A stretch of DNA of 64,000 nt. It comes from Hormiphora californensis. Taxonomy: Eukaryota > Ctenophora > Tentaculata > Cydippida > Pleurobrachiidae. The position numbers were made by a program, and so were the translations under genes. A model generated the notes under the pieces. It worked only from the letters and a program-made list of their open reading frames with translations. It made no database searches and was not told where the DNA came from. The DNA is taken from positions 7,230,628 to 7,294,627 of the forward strand of contig CM035352.1 in assembly GCA_020137815.1 (NCBI GenBank). Reading direction: 5' to 3'. Numbering within the stretch: position 1 is the first letter of the stretch; each line of letters starts with the position of its first letter. Below are positions 10,336 to 19,058 of this stretch, in pieces.

Positions 10336-12855
10336 TTACGAAAGTGTTTTCAAAACAGCCCTCTTCTTCTTTTTCACTGACTTCACTTTGCCCGACAGAT
10401 CAGTAAACAGTTGTGTACTATTCTCCTGTAAATCAAGCTGAATCAACTTCATGGCTGCTAAATTGAACCCGATTATATCCCTCACCCCATCCAGGGATGC
10501 CTCACACGACTCTATCAGCTGCTCCATAATAGCCACTAGGGGTTTGTGGGCTACAACTGGGTTATGATGAACCTTCAATAAAAACACGAGACTCCTCATA
10601 CACAACTCTATGTGTGAACCCTCGGCCAACCACTCTGCTATTAATTTCACCAGATCCACCACATAATGGAACGGTAGTACTAACAACGCTTCCTCCATCT
10701 CGCTCGGCCTGATCTTACTGACAATAAAGAGCACATAAGCGGAGCCGGTACAGTCTAGAGATGTGAGGATAACATTCCGCTGCTCTTCTTCCCCACTTTG
10801 TTCCTCTCTCCAGATCTGCAGCGCCTCTATAATCCTCTCCGCTCCCTTCAGTGTTTCCATGGTTCTCTTCCCCGTTGTTTCAACCTGGTCCTCCTCCTTA
10901 TCCTCTACTAAAGTCTCCTCGTACTCCTTCTCCCGTGCAGTCTCCCTCTCGTCCTCCAACACAAGGGGCTCATCTGTCCTCTCCCACAATCGGATGCTCT
11001 TGTCATGGGATGATGTCACGAGGAACTCTCCACTCCCACTCACATCCAGCCCCAGCACCTCGGCTTTGTGGCCCGTTAGGGTCTGGATATGTTGGAAGTT
11101 GTCACCATCCCACTGCTTCAAAGCCTTGTCCTTTCCGACTGAGAAGAACATGTGGGTTTTGGGAACAAATCTGACCCTCATTACAGCGTCGTCATGGGCA
11201 AATATGGAACGGTGACAGTCCCCAAAATCGAGCCCCCAAATTTTAATGTTTTTATCCGCTGATCCGGTGACAATGAGACTGTTATCTGAGGAAATGTCCA
11301 TCGTGGTAATGGGCAACTTATGACCATATAAGGAGATAAAGAGTTTTAGGGAGTCGGTGAACAACACCTTAGCTGTACAGTCCAGTAGAGCGACAGCTAG
11401 GAGAGTTGAGTTGGGACTGTAACATGCCGCTAACACATCTTCCTCCATTCTCAATGTTTTAGTATGGGTAATTCCCAAACTACCCTGACCCTGAAGAGTA
11501 AACTCCCAGAATTTAACATCCTTGTCCGCTGACGCACTGACAAAAGCCCTTTTATCGGGTCTCATCGCAAGATCCCAAACAGACCCAGTGTGAGCTGATA
11601 CAGTGCTGGAGATGGTCCCCGCAACTAGGTCCAACACTTGGAGGGACCCCTTCTTGGTTCCCACGACAGCAAACTGATCTCCGGGAGCCAGAACAGCGCA
11701 CAGCCCCGCGGCACACTCTACACTAACAATAGAGTGACATGTCTTACAGCTCCACATTTTAGCCATACCATCACTAACTGTTAGTACCCTGCTGCTGTCT
11801 GACGTGAAACACACAGCTCTTACATCAGCCCTGTGCCCAAACATTTGGAGGGAATGGGAGGGTTGAAGGGTGAAATCTTCCCCCACTTTGTACATTTGTA
11901 GTCTGTTGTCGGAGAACACACAACACAGCTCACTCCCTCCCCCTTTTACACGGATTGATTTTAATGGACCGGGTGATTTGATGGTTTTCACAAGTCTAAT
12001 CCTCTCATCAGCACACAGACTCTCCTCTTCTGATCCCTTCTTTTTCTTCTTTTTTAGAGCTTTCGCTTGTTCCTCTTCAGACAATATCTTGTAAACTTGA
12101 ATCCCGTTGGAGTGGGCAAACAGCCAACCACCGCTGACTGTCATCTTCTTACACTTATCCCCCTTCAGGGAGCCAATCAGCTCGCACTGCACCACTTTAT
12201 CCCCCGCTTTCCTCTTACTGCCCTGGGCAACACTGGCAAACTGCCAGACCCTCTGGGTTGAGGATACAAGGAGATCTCCACACACCTCAACCCCAGTGAC
12301 CTCATCTCTCCCGTTAGAAAGTGTTTCAAAGCAGTGCTGTGAGTCCAGACACCACAGTTTGATGGTGGTATCACGTGATGATGATGCTAACACCTCATCC
12401 TCGTGGCCAGGAATAAAAGAAAGATCTGTAACAGGTCCCTTGTGCCCCCGGAGTCTGAATAGACCCGTCTGTCCAACAACATCCCATACCACAATATCAG
12501 TATCCTGGGACCCGGAGCAGAGTCTCACGCCCTTGGTATCAAACAGGACAATAGTAACTGGAGAAGTGTGGCCATTGAACACGACCGTGCTGGATTTGGA
12601 TTTCAGGGGAAATATCCTCACAACTCCATCCTGATGGCCTGCTGCCAGGTCGGTGGCACTGTTATCTAGAGCGGTGACACTAGAATCACCCTCTGTCACC
12701 TCAAGTAGTTTCTCGTTGCGGCGGGGGTGCCAGTAGGTGATCCCTTCAAGGGTGGCAGTCACAATGCAGTCAGAGAGAAGGAGGGCGGGACCCGTGGCAA
12801 CTAGACCCCATCTGGAGAGGGGCGAGTAACGGAGGTACTGGTGGGTTAGAACCAT
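10336..12855 (-). CDS. TBL3: Transducin beta-like 3 / UTP13, U3 snoRNP (SSU processome) WD40 protein
   Basis: A single uninterrupted 839-codon frame, close to the ~800 residues of human TBL3. Roughly residues 30-640 contain a dozen or more WD40 repeats with typical endings (DKNIKIWGLD, DKDVKFWEF, DKSIRLWER), expected to form two propellers. An acidic linker follows, then the Utp13 C-terminal helical domain (about 680-810). The tail is a basic nuclear signal (VKSVKKKKRAVLK). A second Lys run near residue 270 (KALKKKKKKGSEEE) lies in a loop. The protein works in the nucleolus in the UTP-B subcomplex, on 18S rRNA precursor processing. The absence of introns contrasts with neighbouring VPS29. Identity is confident from the full domain order. 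Confidence 0.93.
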   Translation of the reverse strand: MVLTHQYLRYSPLSRWGLVATGPALLLSDCIVTATLEGITYWHPRRNEKLLEVTEGDSSVTALDNSATDLAAGHQDGVVRIFPLKSKSSTVVFNGHTSPVTIVLFDTKGVRLCSGSQDTDIVVWDVVGQTGLFRLRGHKGPVTDLSFIPGHEDEVLASSSRDTTIKLWCLDSQHCFETLSNGRDEVTGVEVCGDLLVSSTQRVWQFASVAQGSKRKAGDKVVQCELIGSLKGDKCKKMTVSGGWLFAHSNGIQVYKILSEEEQAKALKKKKKKGSEEESLCADERIRLVKTIKSPGPLKSIRVKGGGSELCCVFSDNRLQMYKVGEDFTLQPSHSLQMFGHRADVRAVCFTSDSSRVLTVSDGMAKMWSCKTCHSIVSVECAAGLCAVLAPGDQFAVVGTKKGSLQVLDLVAGTISSTVSAHTGSVWDLAMRPDKRAFVSASADKDVKFWEFTLQGQGSLGITHTKTLRMEEDVLAACYSPNSTLLAVALLDCTAKVLFTDSLKLFISLYGHKLPITTMDISSDNSLIVTGSADKNIKIWGLDFGDCHRSIFAHDDAVMRVRFVPKTHMFFSVGKDKALKQWDGDNFQHIQTLTGHKAEVLGLDVSGSGEFLVTSSHDKSIRLWERTDEPLVLEDERETAREKEYEETLVEDKEEDQVETTGKRTMETLKGAERIIEALQIWREEQSGEEEQRNVILTSLDCTGSAYVLFIVSKIRPSEMEEALLVLPFHYVVDLVKLIAEWLAEGSHIELCMRSLVFLLKVHHNPVVAHKPLVAIMEQLIESCEASLDGVRDIIGFNLAAMKLIQLDLQENSTQLFTDLSGKVKSVKKKKRAVLKTLS

Positions 12856-13215
12856 TAGGGATCTAGTGGGATAGAGGGATTGGGTTAGTTTGGATTAAAT
12901 CATGAGTAGGCGGAGGCAAGAATAACAAAAGTCGTCGATTTATATAAAATAATTTTAGATTAAAATATACAATCAGTAAAAACAGCTCTCTACAGAGTGG
13001 AAATGAACGCACATGCTACACATGTAAAATAACATAAATTAAATGGTGAGTAAAAAAATAGAGTCCCAGTTCTCTCTCCAAGCTGCGCCCTACAGCTGTA
13101 CTGTGGGTCCTGATAACAAAATATGAGTCCTAACTCTAAATAAAATGAGTCCTAACTCTAACATATTAAAAAATGAAGATCCCTGGCCTCAACGTTCTTC
13201 CAGCCATGTATGTTT
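12856..13215. other. Intergenic between MACPF gene 3' end and TBL3 5' end
   Basis: 360 bp that must hold the TBL3 promoter/5' UTR and the MACPF gene 3' UTR. It includes a short tandem TGAGTCCTAACTCTAA repeat (about 13120-13160). No RNA gene is seen. Confidence 0.5.
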
Positions 13216-14814
13216 TCAGATCCGGATGAATTCCTCATTTGACAAGAGTGCCTGTAACTCATCTCCCCTCTCATTGAGCACTTTAACCTCATCCTGATGC
13301 CAGAAGAATACATTCCCACTCGGGTTCTTCTCAGCCAGCGCCCTGGCCTCCATCCCATTGACACTGAAATCCCATACATTCAAATGTGCGAACTCTGCAG
13401 TAGTACTCTCACTCCCAATATACAGGTAACTGCCCTCATGTAGTGAGTATCCCTTAGCCTGGACCCCTCCACCTTGAAGGTTTCCATCCACATACAACTG
13501 CCACCGTCCATACCTCCCATCCCAAGTAGCCACATAGTGGTGGTAGTTCCCATCACAGGGCACCGAACATGATCCAGTAGCCGTCCTCTGGCCATCTATT
13601 TCCATGGTTACGCACCCTCCCTTTTCCTCTGACTCCGCTACTATCGTTGTCATGATATCATTGCTCGATTTAGCACGTACCAGCACGTGCTCCGCTGTTG
13701 TTGGGACGCGTTTCATCCAGAATGCGATGGTGTATGCTGACAGTTCAGGGAGTTTAGTCCGACCTAGACCCTGGGCTTGTGCTGAGAGGACAAGTTTGAA
13801 ATTCCGTTGATCCGATTCTTCGTCAATTGGATTGTCATCGCACACCTGTACTCCAATGAACTTGCTCTCCTGATTACAGTAGTCACCGAGGTACGTCTTC
13901 AACATCTTGTGGAATAGTTTGTAGTTCAGTCCAGCAGATTTCATCATGGCCTTCACAAAAAGGGAGTCAATCCTTTCCACTTCGTAGTAAAGTGGCAACA
14001 TGGCATCACTATCAAACGTGTACCCATTGGGGACTAGTTTATCGAAAATGTAGGACTGCCTCAACTCCTCTTCAGTGAGGGTGTGACCCAGTCTCCGGGA
14101 CATACTCAGGATGGCACCCCTCTCCAAGTTTACACCAGCAGCCTCCAGACCAGCCCTTTCCTCCTCGGTGAAACTCTTCTGAAAGACCAGTCGTGTTCCA
14201 AAATCTACCTTCTTCACGTAGTGGGTGCCGTAGTTGTTGAGAAAGTTGTGTATGGATTTGTTTAGCATTTCATGATCATCAGGTGTGCGTTGTTGATTGG
14301 ATAATAACTCCTGGACGGCACCTTTAAACATGGAGGAGTATGTGGGCAGGTCTGAGACATCCAGTACCGCCTCGTACTGCACACAGATATATTGTGTCAG
14401 GTAGGTATGGGCAGTGTCATCACCACTGTGGGTCTGGTGGATCCTCTGGAAATCGTCACTACCCCGGAAGGAGGGGTCGAACTGCGAGTAATTGGTCTTC
14501 ACGATATCACGAAGGAGCTCCTGGTAGGAGTCAGAGCTTTGGATCAGCTGTCTGTTGAATGCACTGGAGCACCCTGATTTTGGGTATACTTTCACTCCAT
14601 CAGGGACATTGAACTTGAGGTCTGAGGAGGATGCCTTATCTTTGTAGGTTGGCTCGAAGATAAATCCCATGAATCCGGGGTCTGAGGAGACCTGGGTTGA
14701 GAGAGGGTTGGCGTGGTAGAGATGATAGCCTCTGAACACATAGCCGATATTCGGGAAGACAGGGGCGACTCCGTGTGTAGAAGAGATCAGGCCAACAAAT
14801 ATCAATATTATCAT
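13216..14814 (-). CDS. Secreted MACPF-domain protein with C-terminal pentraxin/LamG-like domain
   Basis: A single-exon 532-residue protein. Residues 1-15 (MIILIFVGLISSTHG) form a signal peptide. Residues ~60-330 are a membrane-attack-complex/perforin domain; the signature region NNYGTHYVKKVDFGTRL is present, but the usual second glycine of the GG pair is not. Residues ~345-525 form a jelly-roll concanavalin-like domain (AYTIAFWMKR, YHHYVATWDGRYGRWQLYVD, YLYIGSE). Two cysteines in the linker (DYC, VQVC) may form a disulfide. MACPF proteins act in immune killing, development or venom, and some have no pore activity; the sequence alone does not say which applies. The lectin-like tail could target glycans or phospholipid. 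The start is chosen at the first Met because the signal peptide follows directly. The frame is intact. Confidence 0.85.
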   Translation of the reverse strand: MIILIFVGLISSTHGVAPVFPNIGYVFRGYHLYHANPLSTQVSSDPGFMGFIFEPTYKDKASSSDLKFNVPDGVKVYPKSGCSSAFNRQLIQSSDSYQELLRDIVKTNYSQFDPSFRGSDDFQRIHQTHSGDDTAHTYLTQYICVQYEAVLDVSDLPTYSSMFKGAVQELLSNQQRTPDDHEMLNKSIHNFLNNYGTHYVKKVDFGTRLVFQKSFTEEERAGLEAAGVNLERGAILSMSRRLGHTLTEEELRQSYIFDKLVPNGYTFDSDAMLPLYYEVERIDSLFVKAMMKSAGLNYKLFHKMLKTYLGDYCNQESKFIGVQVCDDNPIDEESDQRNFKLVLSAQAQGLGRTKLPELSAYTIAFWMKRVPTTAEHVLVRAKSSNDIMTTIVAESEEKGGCVTMEIDGQRTATGSCSVPCDGNYHHYVATWDGRYGRWQLYVDGNLQGGGVQAKGYSLHEGSYLYIGSESTTAEFAHLNVWDFSVNGMEARALAEKNPSGNVFFWHQDEVKVLNERGDELQALLSNEEFIRI

Positions 14815-15226
14815 TTCTAGACGAGGAAATTATTTAATACGGAGATAGTTGATGTGATGGGAAAACAGGGATGCCTAAAAATAATACACACCCTTGGGAT
14901 ATTATCAGTTTAGAGTCTCTGATCTAGACTGTGCCAAGACTGAGTCTACACACCAGCGAAAGCCGAATCTGGCAGTCATTTTCGGCATTTTTCAGTGAAG
15001 TTGGTTTTTGACCGCAACAGTCACCAGGCACTAAATGCACGAAAAAAAGGCCGAAACGCAAAGCATGCAAAGCATGCAATCCTCTGTCTGAGAAGGGGCA
15101 AAATTATAGATCATACAATTTCGAAAAGTCTTCGGATCTGTCCTATTTTTTATTCAATCCTAATTTATATCTACTAGCGATTCTGTGATTTGTGAGCCGA
15201 GTTGAAGCCGAAATGTGACATCTGAG

Positions 15227-15287
<61 letters not shown>

Positions 15288-15450
15288 TGTGACAGAGACT
15301 AAGTTAAAGTATGTACCATGTGAATTGTGAACCATTAAATTTCTAAAAGATAGAGGCAGAGATGAAGATAGGTTTATTTCAAGTTATTATATATGGAATT
15401 TTACAATAATGTTTCAGATCATTCAATTGCAGCCAGCTAAATTGTCAACT
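14815..15450. other. Intergenic with (GA)n microsatellite
   Basis: 636 bp between the MACPF gene 5' end and the receptor 3' end. A pure (GA)n tract of about 55 bp lies at 15229-15283. Otherwise it is AT-rich and without a coding signal. Confidence 0.7.
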
Positions 15451-16527
15451 CTAAAGCAGCTTAATATCACAGCTGTTACTTTGATCTATACTATAGATTC
15501 TATAGTGTGTAGTTTCGATATTTGTGGTAGTAGGTACAGGTAAAACACTCTGTGGGGCAGGTCTAAACATGTCCCTAACCCAGGTGTTCAGGTTCCTATT
15601 TCGAGCGATGTGGATAATAGGATTGGCAAGGGAAGAGAAGGTTGAGTGAACGTATATAGTCAGAATCCAGGACCAAGCGTTGTAAAAATTCTCGTCTAGG
15701 CCAACGCAACGATCATCTTCAGCTTCGTAACGGTCAAAGATTTTTTCCAGGAGAACCATAATGTAAACCTCGCTGCAGCACTGGAAAAAAATAGTAAGGA
15801 TCTGTACGCCAACTATAAGACTCAGCGTCTCCAGGGCACGTTTTTTAACGCCCAGGTTTTCTGCCGTTGCCAACGATACCTGCTTCTCCAGGATTCTCAG
15901 GGCCTTCCATGTCACCATTAATAGACCAGAGTAGCAAAATAGGATGCATATGAACATAGTAAACATTCCCCAAGAAATAATTTCCAAGAATATCAAGGGA
16001 AAATATTCTCCTCCACTAAAGTAGTCTGAAGTATCGAGTACAAAGCCAATACCAATGGCCACAACTGAGCAAAGCGAGGTTTCAGCTGCTAGAAAACTCC
16101 AAACGTTTCTTGGCTTTATTCGCACCAGGGGCTTGTAAATAGTTATAACTCTCAGATACCAAAGAGTCAGCATGAATTCCTGAGTGAAGAGATAACTAAA
16201 TCCTGCTAACGTATCAAAAACTTTCCCCCCTAAGCTTTGCGTATTGATAGGGAAAGATAGCATTGCAGGAGAGCTCAGACACACTATTACATCTGAGGTT
16301 GCCAGTCCGATTAGAATTTGATTCCCAATCCCCTTCCTCTCACGGCGCAGGAAAAACACCAAGCATAGAATATTGAGGGCTATGCCAAGAAGTGCTGGTG
16401 GTAGAATAACGTAGACCATCGTCGTTCTAGCATTTTCAAGAGCAGTAATATTTCCAATGTAGTCTTCGTATGAAGTGGTATTATTATCCTTGATAGAGGT
16501 TCCATTGCATGAAGGTATATTGCCCAT
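15451..16527 (-). CDS. Rhodopsin-like (class A) G-protein-coupled receptor, orphan
   Basis: An intronless 358-residue protein. The short N-terminus has three N-glycosylation sites (NGT, NTT, NIT). Seven hydrophobic helices begin near residues 38, 75, 110, 145, 180, 235 and 295. TM1 has the conserved Asn (ALNILCLVFF), TM2 the LAxSD motif (GLATSDVIVCL) and TM7 NPIIH in place of NPxxY. The DRY position at the end of TM3 reads LRV, and the usual disulfide Cys at the start of TM3 is missing, as is a clear partner in the second loop. Such divergent receptors occur as large orphan families in cnidarians and other invertebrates (established in general; not checked here). The ligand is unknown: peptide, amine and chemosensory are all possible. 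Confidence 0.85.
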   Translation of the reverse strand: MGNIPSCNGTSIKDNNTTSYEDYIGNITALENARTTMVYVILPPALLGIALNILCLVFFLRRERKGIGNQILIGLATSDVIVCLSSPAMLSFPINTQSLGGKVFDTLAGFSYLFTQEFMLTLWYLRVITIYKPLVRIKPRNVWSFLAAETSLCSVVAIGIGFVLDTSDYFSGGEYFPLIFLEIISWGMFTMFICILFCYSGLLMVTWKALRILEKQVSLATAENLGVKKRALETLSLIVGVQILTIFFQCCSEVYIMVLLEKIFDRYEAEDDRCVGLDENFYNAWSWILTIYVHSTFSSLANPIIHIARNRNLNTWVRDMFRPAPQSVLPVPTTTNIETTHYRIYSIDQSNSCDIKLL

Positions 16528-17101
16528 GATAAAACAGCGAGATAAGCAAGGAAAGAGTGTCTAAAGGATAAGACGGAAGGAGTGTATAATCGCTGACACG
16601 TGCTCGTTACTACAGCAACAAACAGCTGAGTTTGAAAACAACTAAAGAGCTAGGAGACACATTTCACACGTGATAATTATCATCCGGTGTCGGCGACAAT
16701 GACCTGCAATTACCATTGCATCACTACAGTGTATCTGTGAGCCTCTACGGCGCTCCACAGTCCACAGTGGATCAAGTTATGTAAATAGACTCCTGTACTA
16801 CTTCCCATTCCGGTATCAGCTATAATCCTGCCCTGCTACATGGCACATCACGGCTACTGAATTCGTAAACTTCAATCAATCAATCAATTTACAAATACTT
16901 GGCTCAGTGCTCACTCCTTTTGGTAATAAACTCGGTCGTCAACTCGGTCGAGTTTTAAGAACAACTACCGCCTTACGAAGAACCTAATGACCATCTGCTA
17001 ACGACCTTTGAGGCAGCTCCATTTTTCAGTTTTCAAACTTTTCAACACTACTTTAAACAAATTAATTTGAGGCGGCACCCCCCCTCAAATCATTTGCAGC
17101 C
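16528..17101. other. Receptor promoter region and 5' part of LINE
   Basis: No coding signal. A short (CAAT)n run lies near 16873-16886. The LINE 5' UTR must begin somewhere before 17101, probably after about 16750, but the exact boundary is not visible. Confidence 0.4.
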
Positions 17102-18010
17102 ATGTCCGATGATGCAGGAATAGTGGCGAAAGTGTTAGCAGACCTGAGGACAGCAGTCGGAGCCAAGGGTGCGAAAGTTGTCGAGGTATACGAGTTTGAG
17201 GATAACCATCTGCAGAACGTCAAACGGATTGAAGTGAAGACTCTGCCTGAACTGAAACCGGTATGTAAGGTTCTGGGAGTACCGCTAGTTGGACGGGACG
17301 GGAGCAATCGAACTAAGCCGGAGTTGGCAGACAAAATCGTACTCCAGTTAGAAGGTTTGTTTCCCATTGAATGCCAGGACTGCGGGGACAAATACAGGAT
17401 CGAACTTGGGAAAAAACCCATAATGAGGTGTTTTTTGTGTGGACAGGGGGCACATGCGTGTAAGTTCTCAGCAGAGGGAACCAGGAAGGGGTCCGTATGG
17501 ATTTGCATCTGCTGCTGGAAGAAAAATGAGGAGAACTCCGACAGGGAAGATGCCAAGGACGAGAAAGAAGAACCCTTAACGGTAAAAGAGGATGAAACTG
17601 TCGAGGAGGAGGAAACAGAAGAGAAAGAGGAGGAGGAGGAAGGTAAAGGTGAAGTGAAGAAGGACGATGAGAAGAAAGCTGCCATTGCTGGAGATAGGAC
17701 TATGGAAATCAGTTCAGGAAATGTATGCAGTTATTACCTGAACAAAATGTGTCGACATGGCAGGAATGGAGACCAACTGGTGAATGGAAAATCTTGCTCA
17801 AAACTCCACCCGGTTCTGTGCAAGAAATTCTGCAATTATGGAGACTCCAGGCGGTATGGCTGTATCAAGGGAAATCTATGCAAATTTTATCATCCAGTTC
17901 TCTGCAAGGGTTCTGATGCTAGAAGGCAGTGCTACGACAACCAGTGCAAAATGACTCATTTGTTGCACACCAGGAGAGTCAGGGAGGACCCCAGTGTCAA
18001 CTTATTTTGA
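17102..18010 (+). CDS. LINE ORF1: PHD-like and CCCH zinc-finger nucleic-acid-binding protein
   Basis: An intact 302-codon frame. Residues ~90-140 form a PHD/RING-like Cys-His cluster (CQDCGDKY, RCFLCGQGAHACK, WICICCWKK). Residues ~148-195 are a strongly acidic Glu/Lys linker. Residues ~205-295 hold three consecutive CCCH-type fingers (CSYYLNKMCRHG...CSKLHP, CKKFC...CKFYHP, CYDNQCKMTH). Family members bind element RNA and accompany the reverse transcriptase in the RNP. Its location upstream of an endonuclease/RT reading frame on the same strand supports the ORF1 assignment. A host gene is less likely. Confidence 0.8.
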   Translation: MSDDAGIVAKVLADLRTAVGAKGAKVVEVYEFEDNHLQNVKRIEVKTLPELKPVCKVLGVPLVGRDGSNRTKPELADKIVLQLEGLFPIECQDCGDKYRIELGKKPIMRCFLCGQGAHACKFSAEGTRKGSVWICICCWKKNEENSDREDAKDEKEEPLTVKEDETVEEEETEEKEEEEEGKGEVKKDDEKKAAIAGDRTMEISSGNVCSYYLNKMCRHGRNGDQLVNGKSCSKLHPVLCKKFCNYGDSRRYGCIKGNLCKFYHPVLCKGSDARRQCYDNQCKMTHLLHTRRVREDPSVNLF

Positions 18011-18042
18011 AAGGCATTAGACTCTGAAATTTTCTTAAAAAA

Positions 18043-18900
18043 AGGCATTATTTTCTTGCTAAAAAGTGTCGACAATGATACTAAGTAGTACAGAAGACAT
18101 TAGTTAACAGTCTATTCGTTTATTCGGGCATCTGTTTAAATAATGCCTGATAATGCCATTTTGGGACTCTGTTGAAATTTGTCAATTTTGCATGAATTTG
18201 GTGCTTGGGATGACTTTATAGAGACCCTGGGAACTATTCCCTATCATAATAAGTCATTTTGAATCAAAATCTGGCGAATTTTGAAGAAAAAAAATTTTAA
18301 TAATTTAATTTTTTAATTAAATTAATTATAAAATAGGTTAGTTGTTCTAATTTGTGGCACATACACTCTCCCTACTTTATTTTATATGACCCTTATAATG
18401 ATTTTCTATCTCGTAGAATCGTTTTCGAAGCTAAAAAACAGTTTTGAGTGATAAACTAAGGAGGGCATTATTTGGATTCTGGAGTCCCAATAATGCCCCC
18501 AGAGTCCCAATAATGCCCCAGAGTCCCTCGGAGTCCCAAAAACGCGCAATAATAATGCCCTAGAATCTCAAAATCCCATGAAATCTGATACCTACCACAC
18601 TACCTTATTAGCACGAGCTAATTAGTAGAGAGAGAGAGGAAGTGAGAGTGATAGTGAGAGTAAGAGAGTGAGAGAGAGAGAGTGAAAGAGAGGGAGTGAG
18701 AGAGAGAGTGAAAGAGAGAGAGAGAGTGAGAGAGAGAGAGAGAGAAAAGAGAGAGAGAGAGAGAAAGAAAGAGAGAGGAAGAGAGCGAGTGGAGAAACAG
18801 CTGTATAATTTCTTGTTTTGAGTTCACATTACACTGTAATTTACAGACAAATGTGTGTGATTGGGGAACTAGGCTTGGCATTATTTTGGCATTATTTTCT
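18043..18900. mobile_element. Candidate insertion between LINE ORF1 and ORF2
   Basis: The ORF1-ORF2 gap is about 1.05 kb, long for this group. Similar sequence flanks it: GGCATTATTTTCT at 18043-18055 and again at 18888-18900, each followed by a related CTAAAA. This could be a 13-bp target duplication around an ~840-bp insertion. The interior is rich in ATAATGCC motifs and contains a (GA)n tract. The GGCATTATTT words also occur elsewhere nearby, so the boundary is uncertain. Confidence 0.35.
18622..18785. repeat. (GA)n/(GAGT)n microsatellite
   Basis: An interrupted purine tract of GAGA and GAGT units, about 160 bp. On the other strand it gives a meaningless Ser/Leu-rich translation. Confidence 0.9.
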
Positions 18901-19058
18901 CTAAAAGCATTGGAAATTAGATTCGCATATTCGTGGGTTTTTGACACTGGGGGGAGGACACCCAGGACTCTTGGAGAACAGAGGCGAGGAACGGGAAATC
19001 CTTTGCACATGCGGCTGATGCGGCAGATACCGCGTTTAGACCCAAGCGACAGAGGAAC

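Noticed and set aside
10763-12634. Plus-strand frames up to 175 codons opposite TBL3
   Set aside because: Mirror frames of a long conserved gene; Ser/Pro-rich composition follows from antisense codons.
17062-17685. 207-codon Ser/Phe-rich minus-strand frame
   Set aside because: Antisense of the acidic linker of LINE ORF1.
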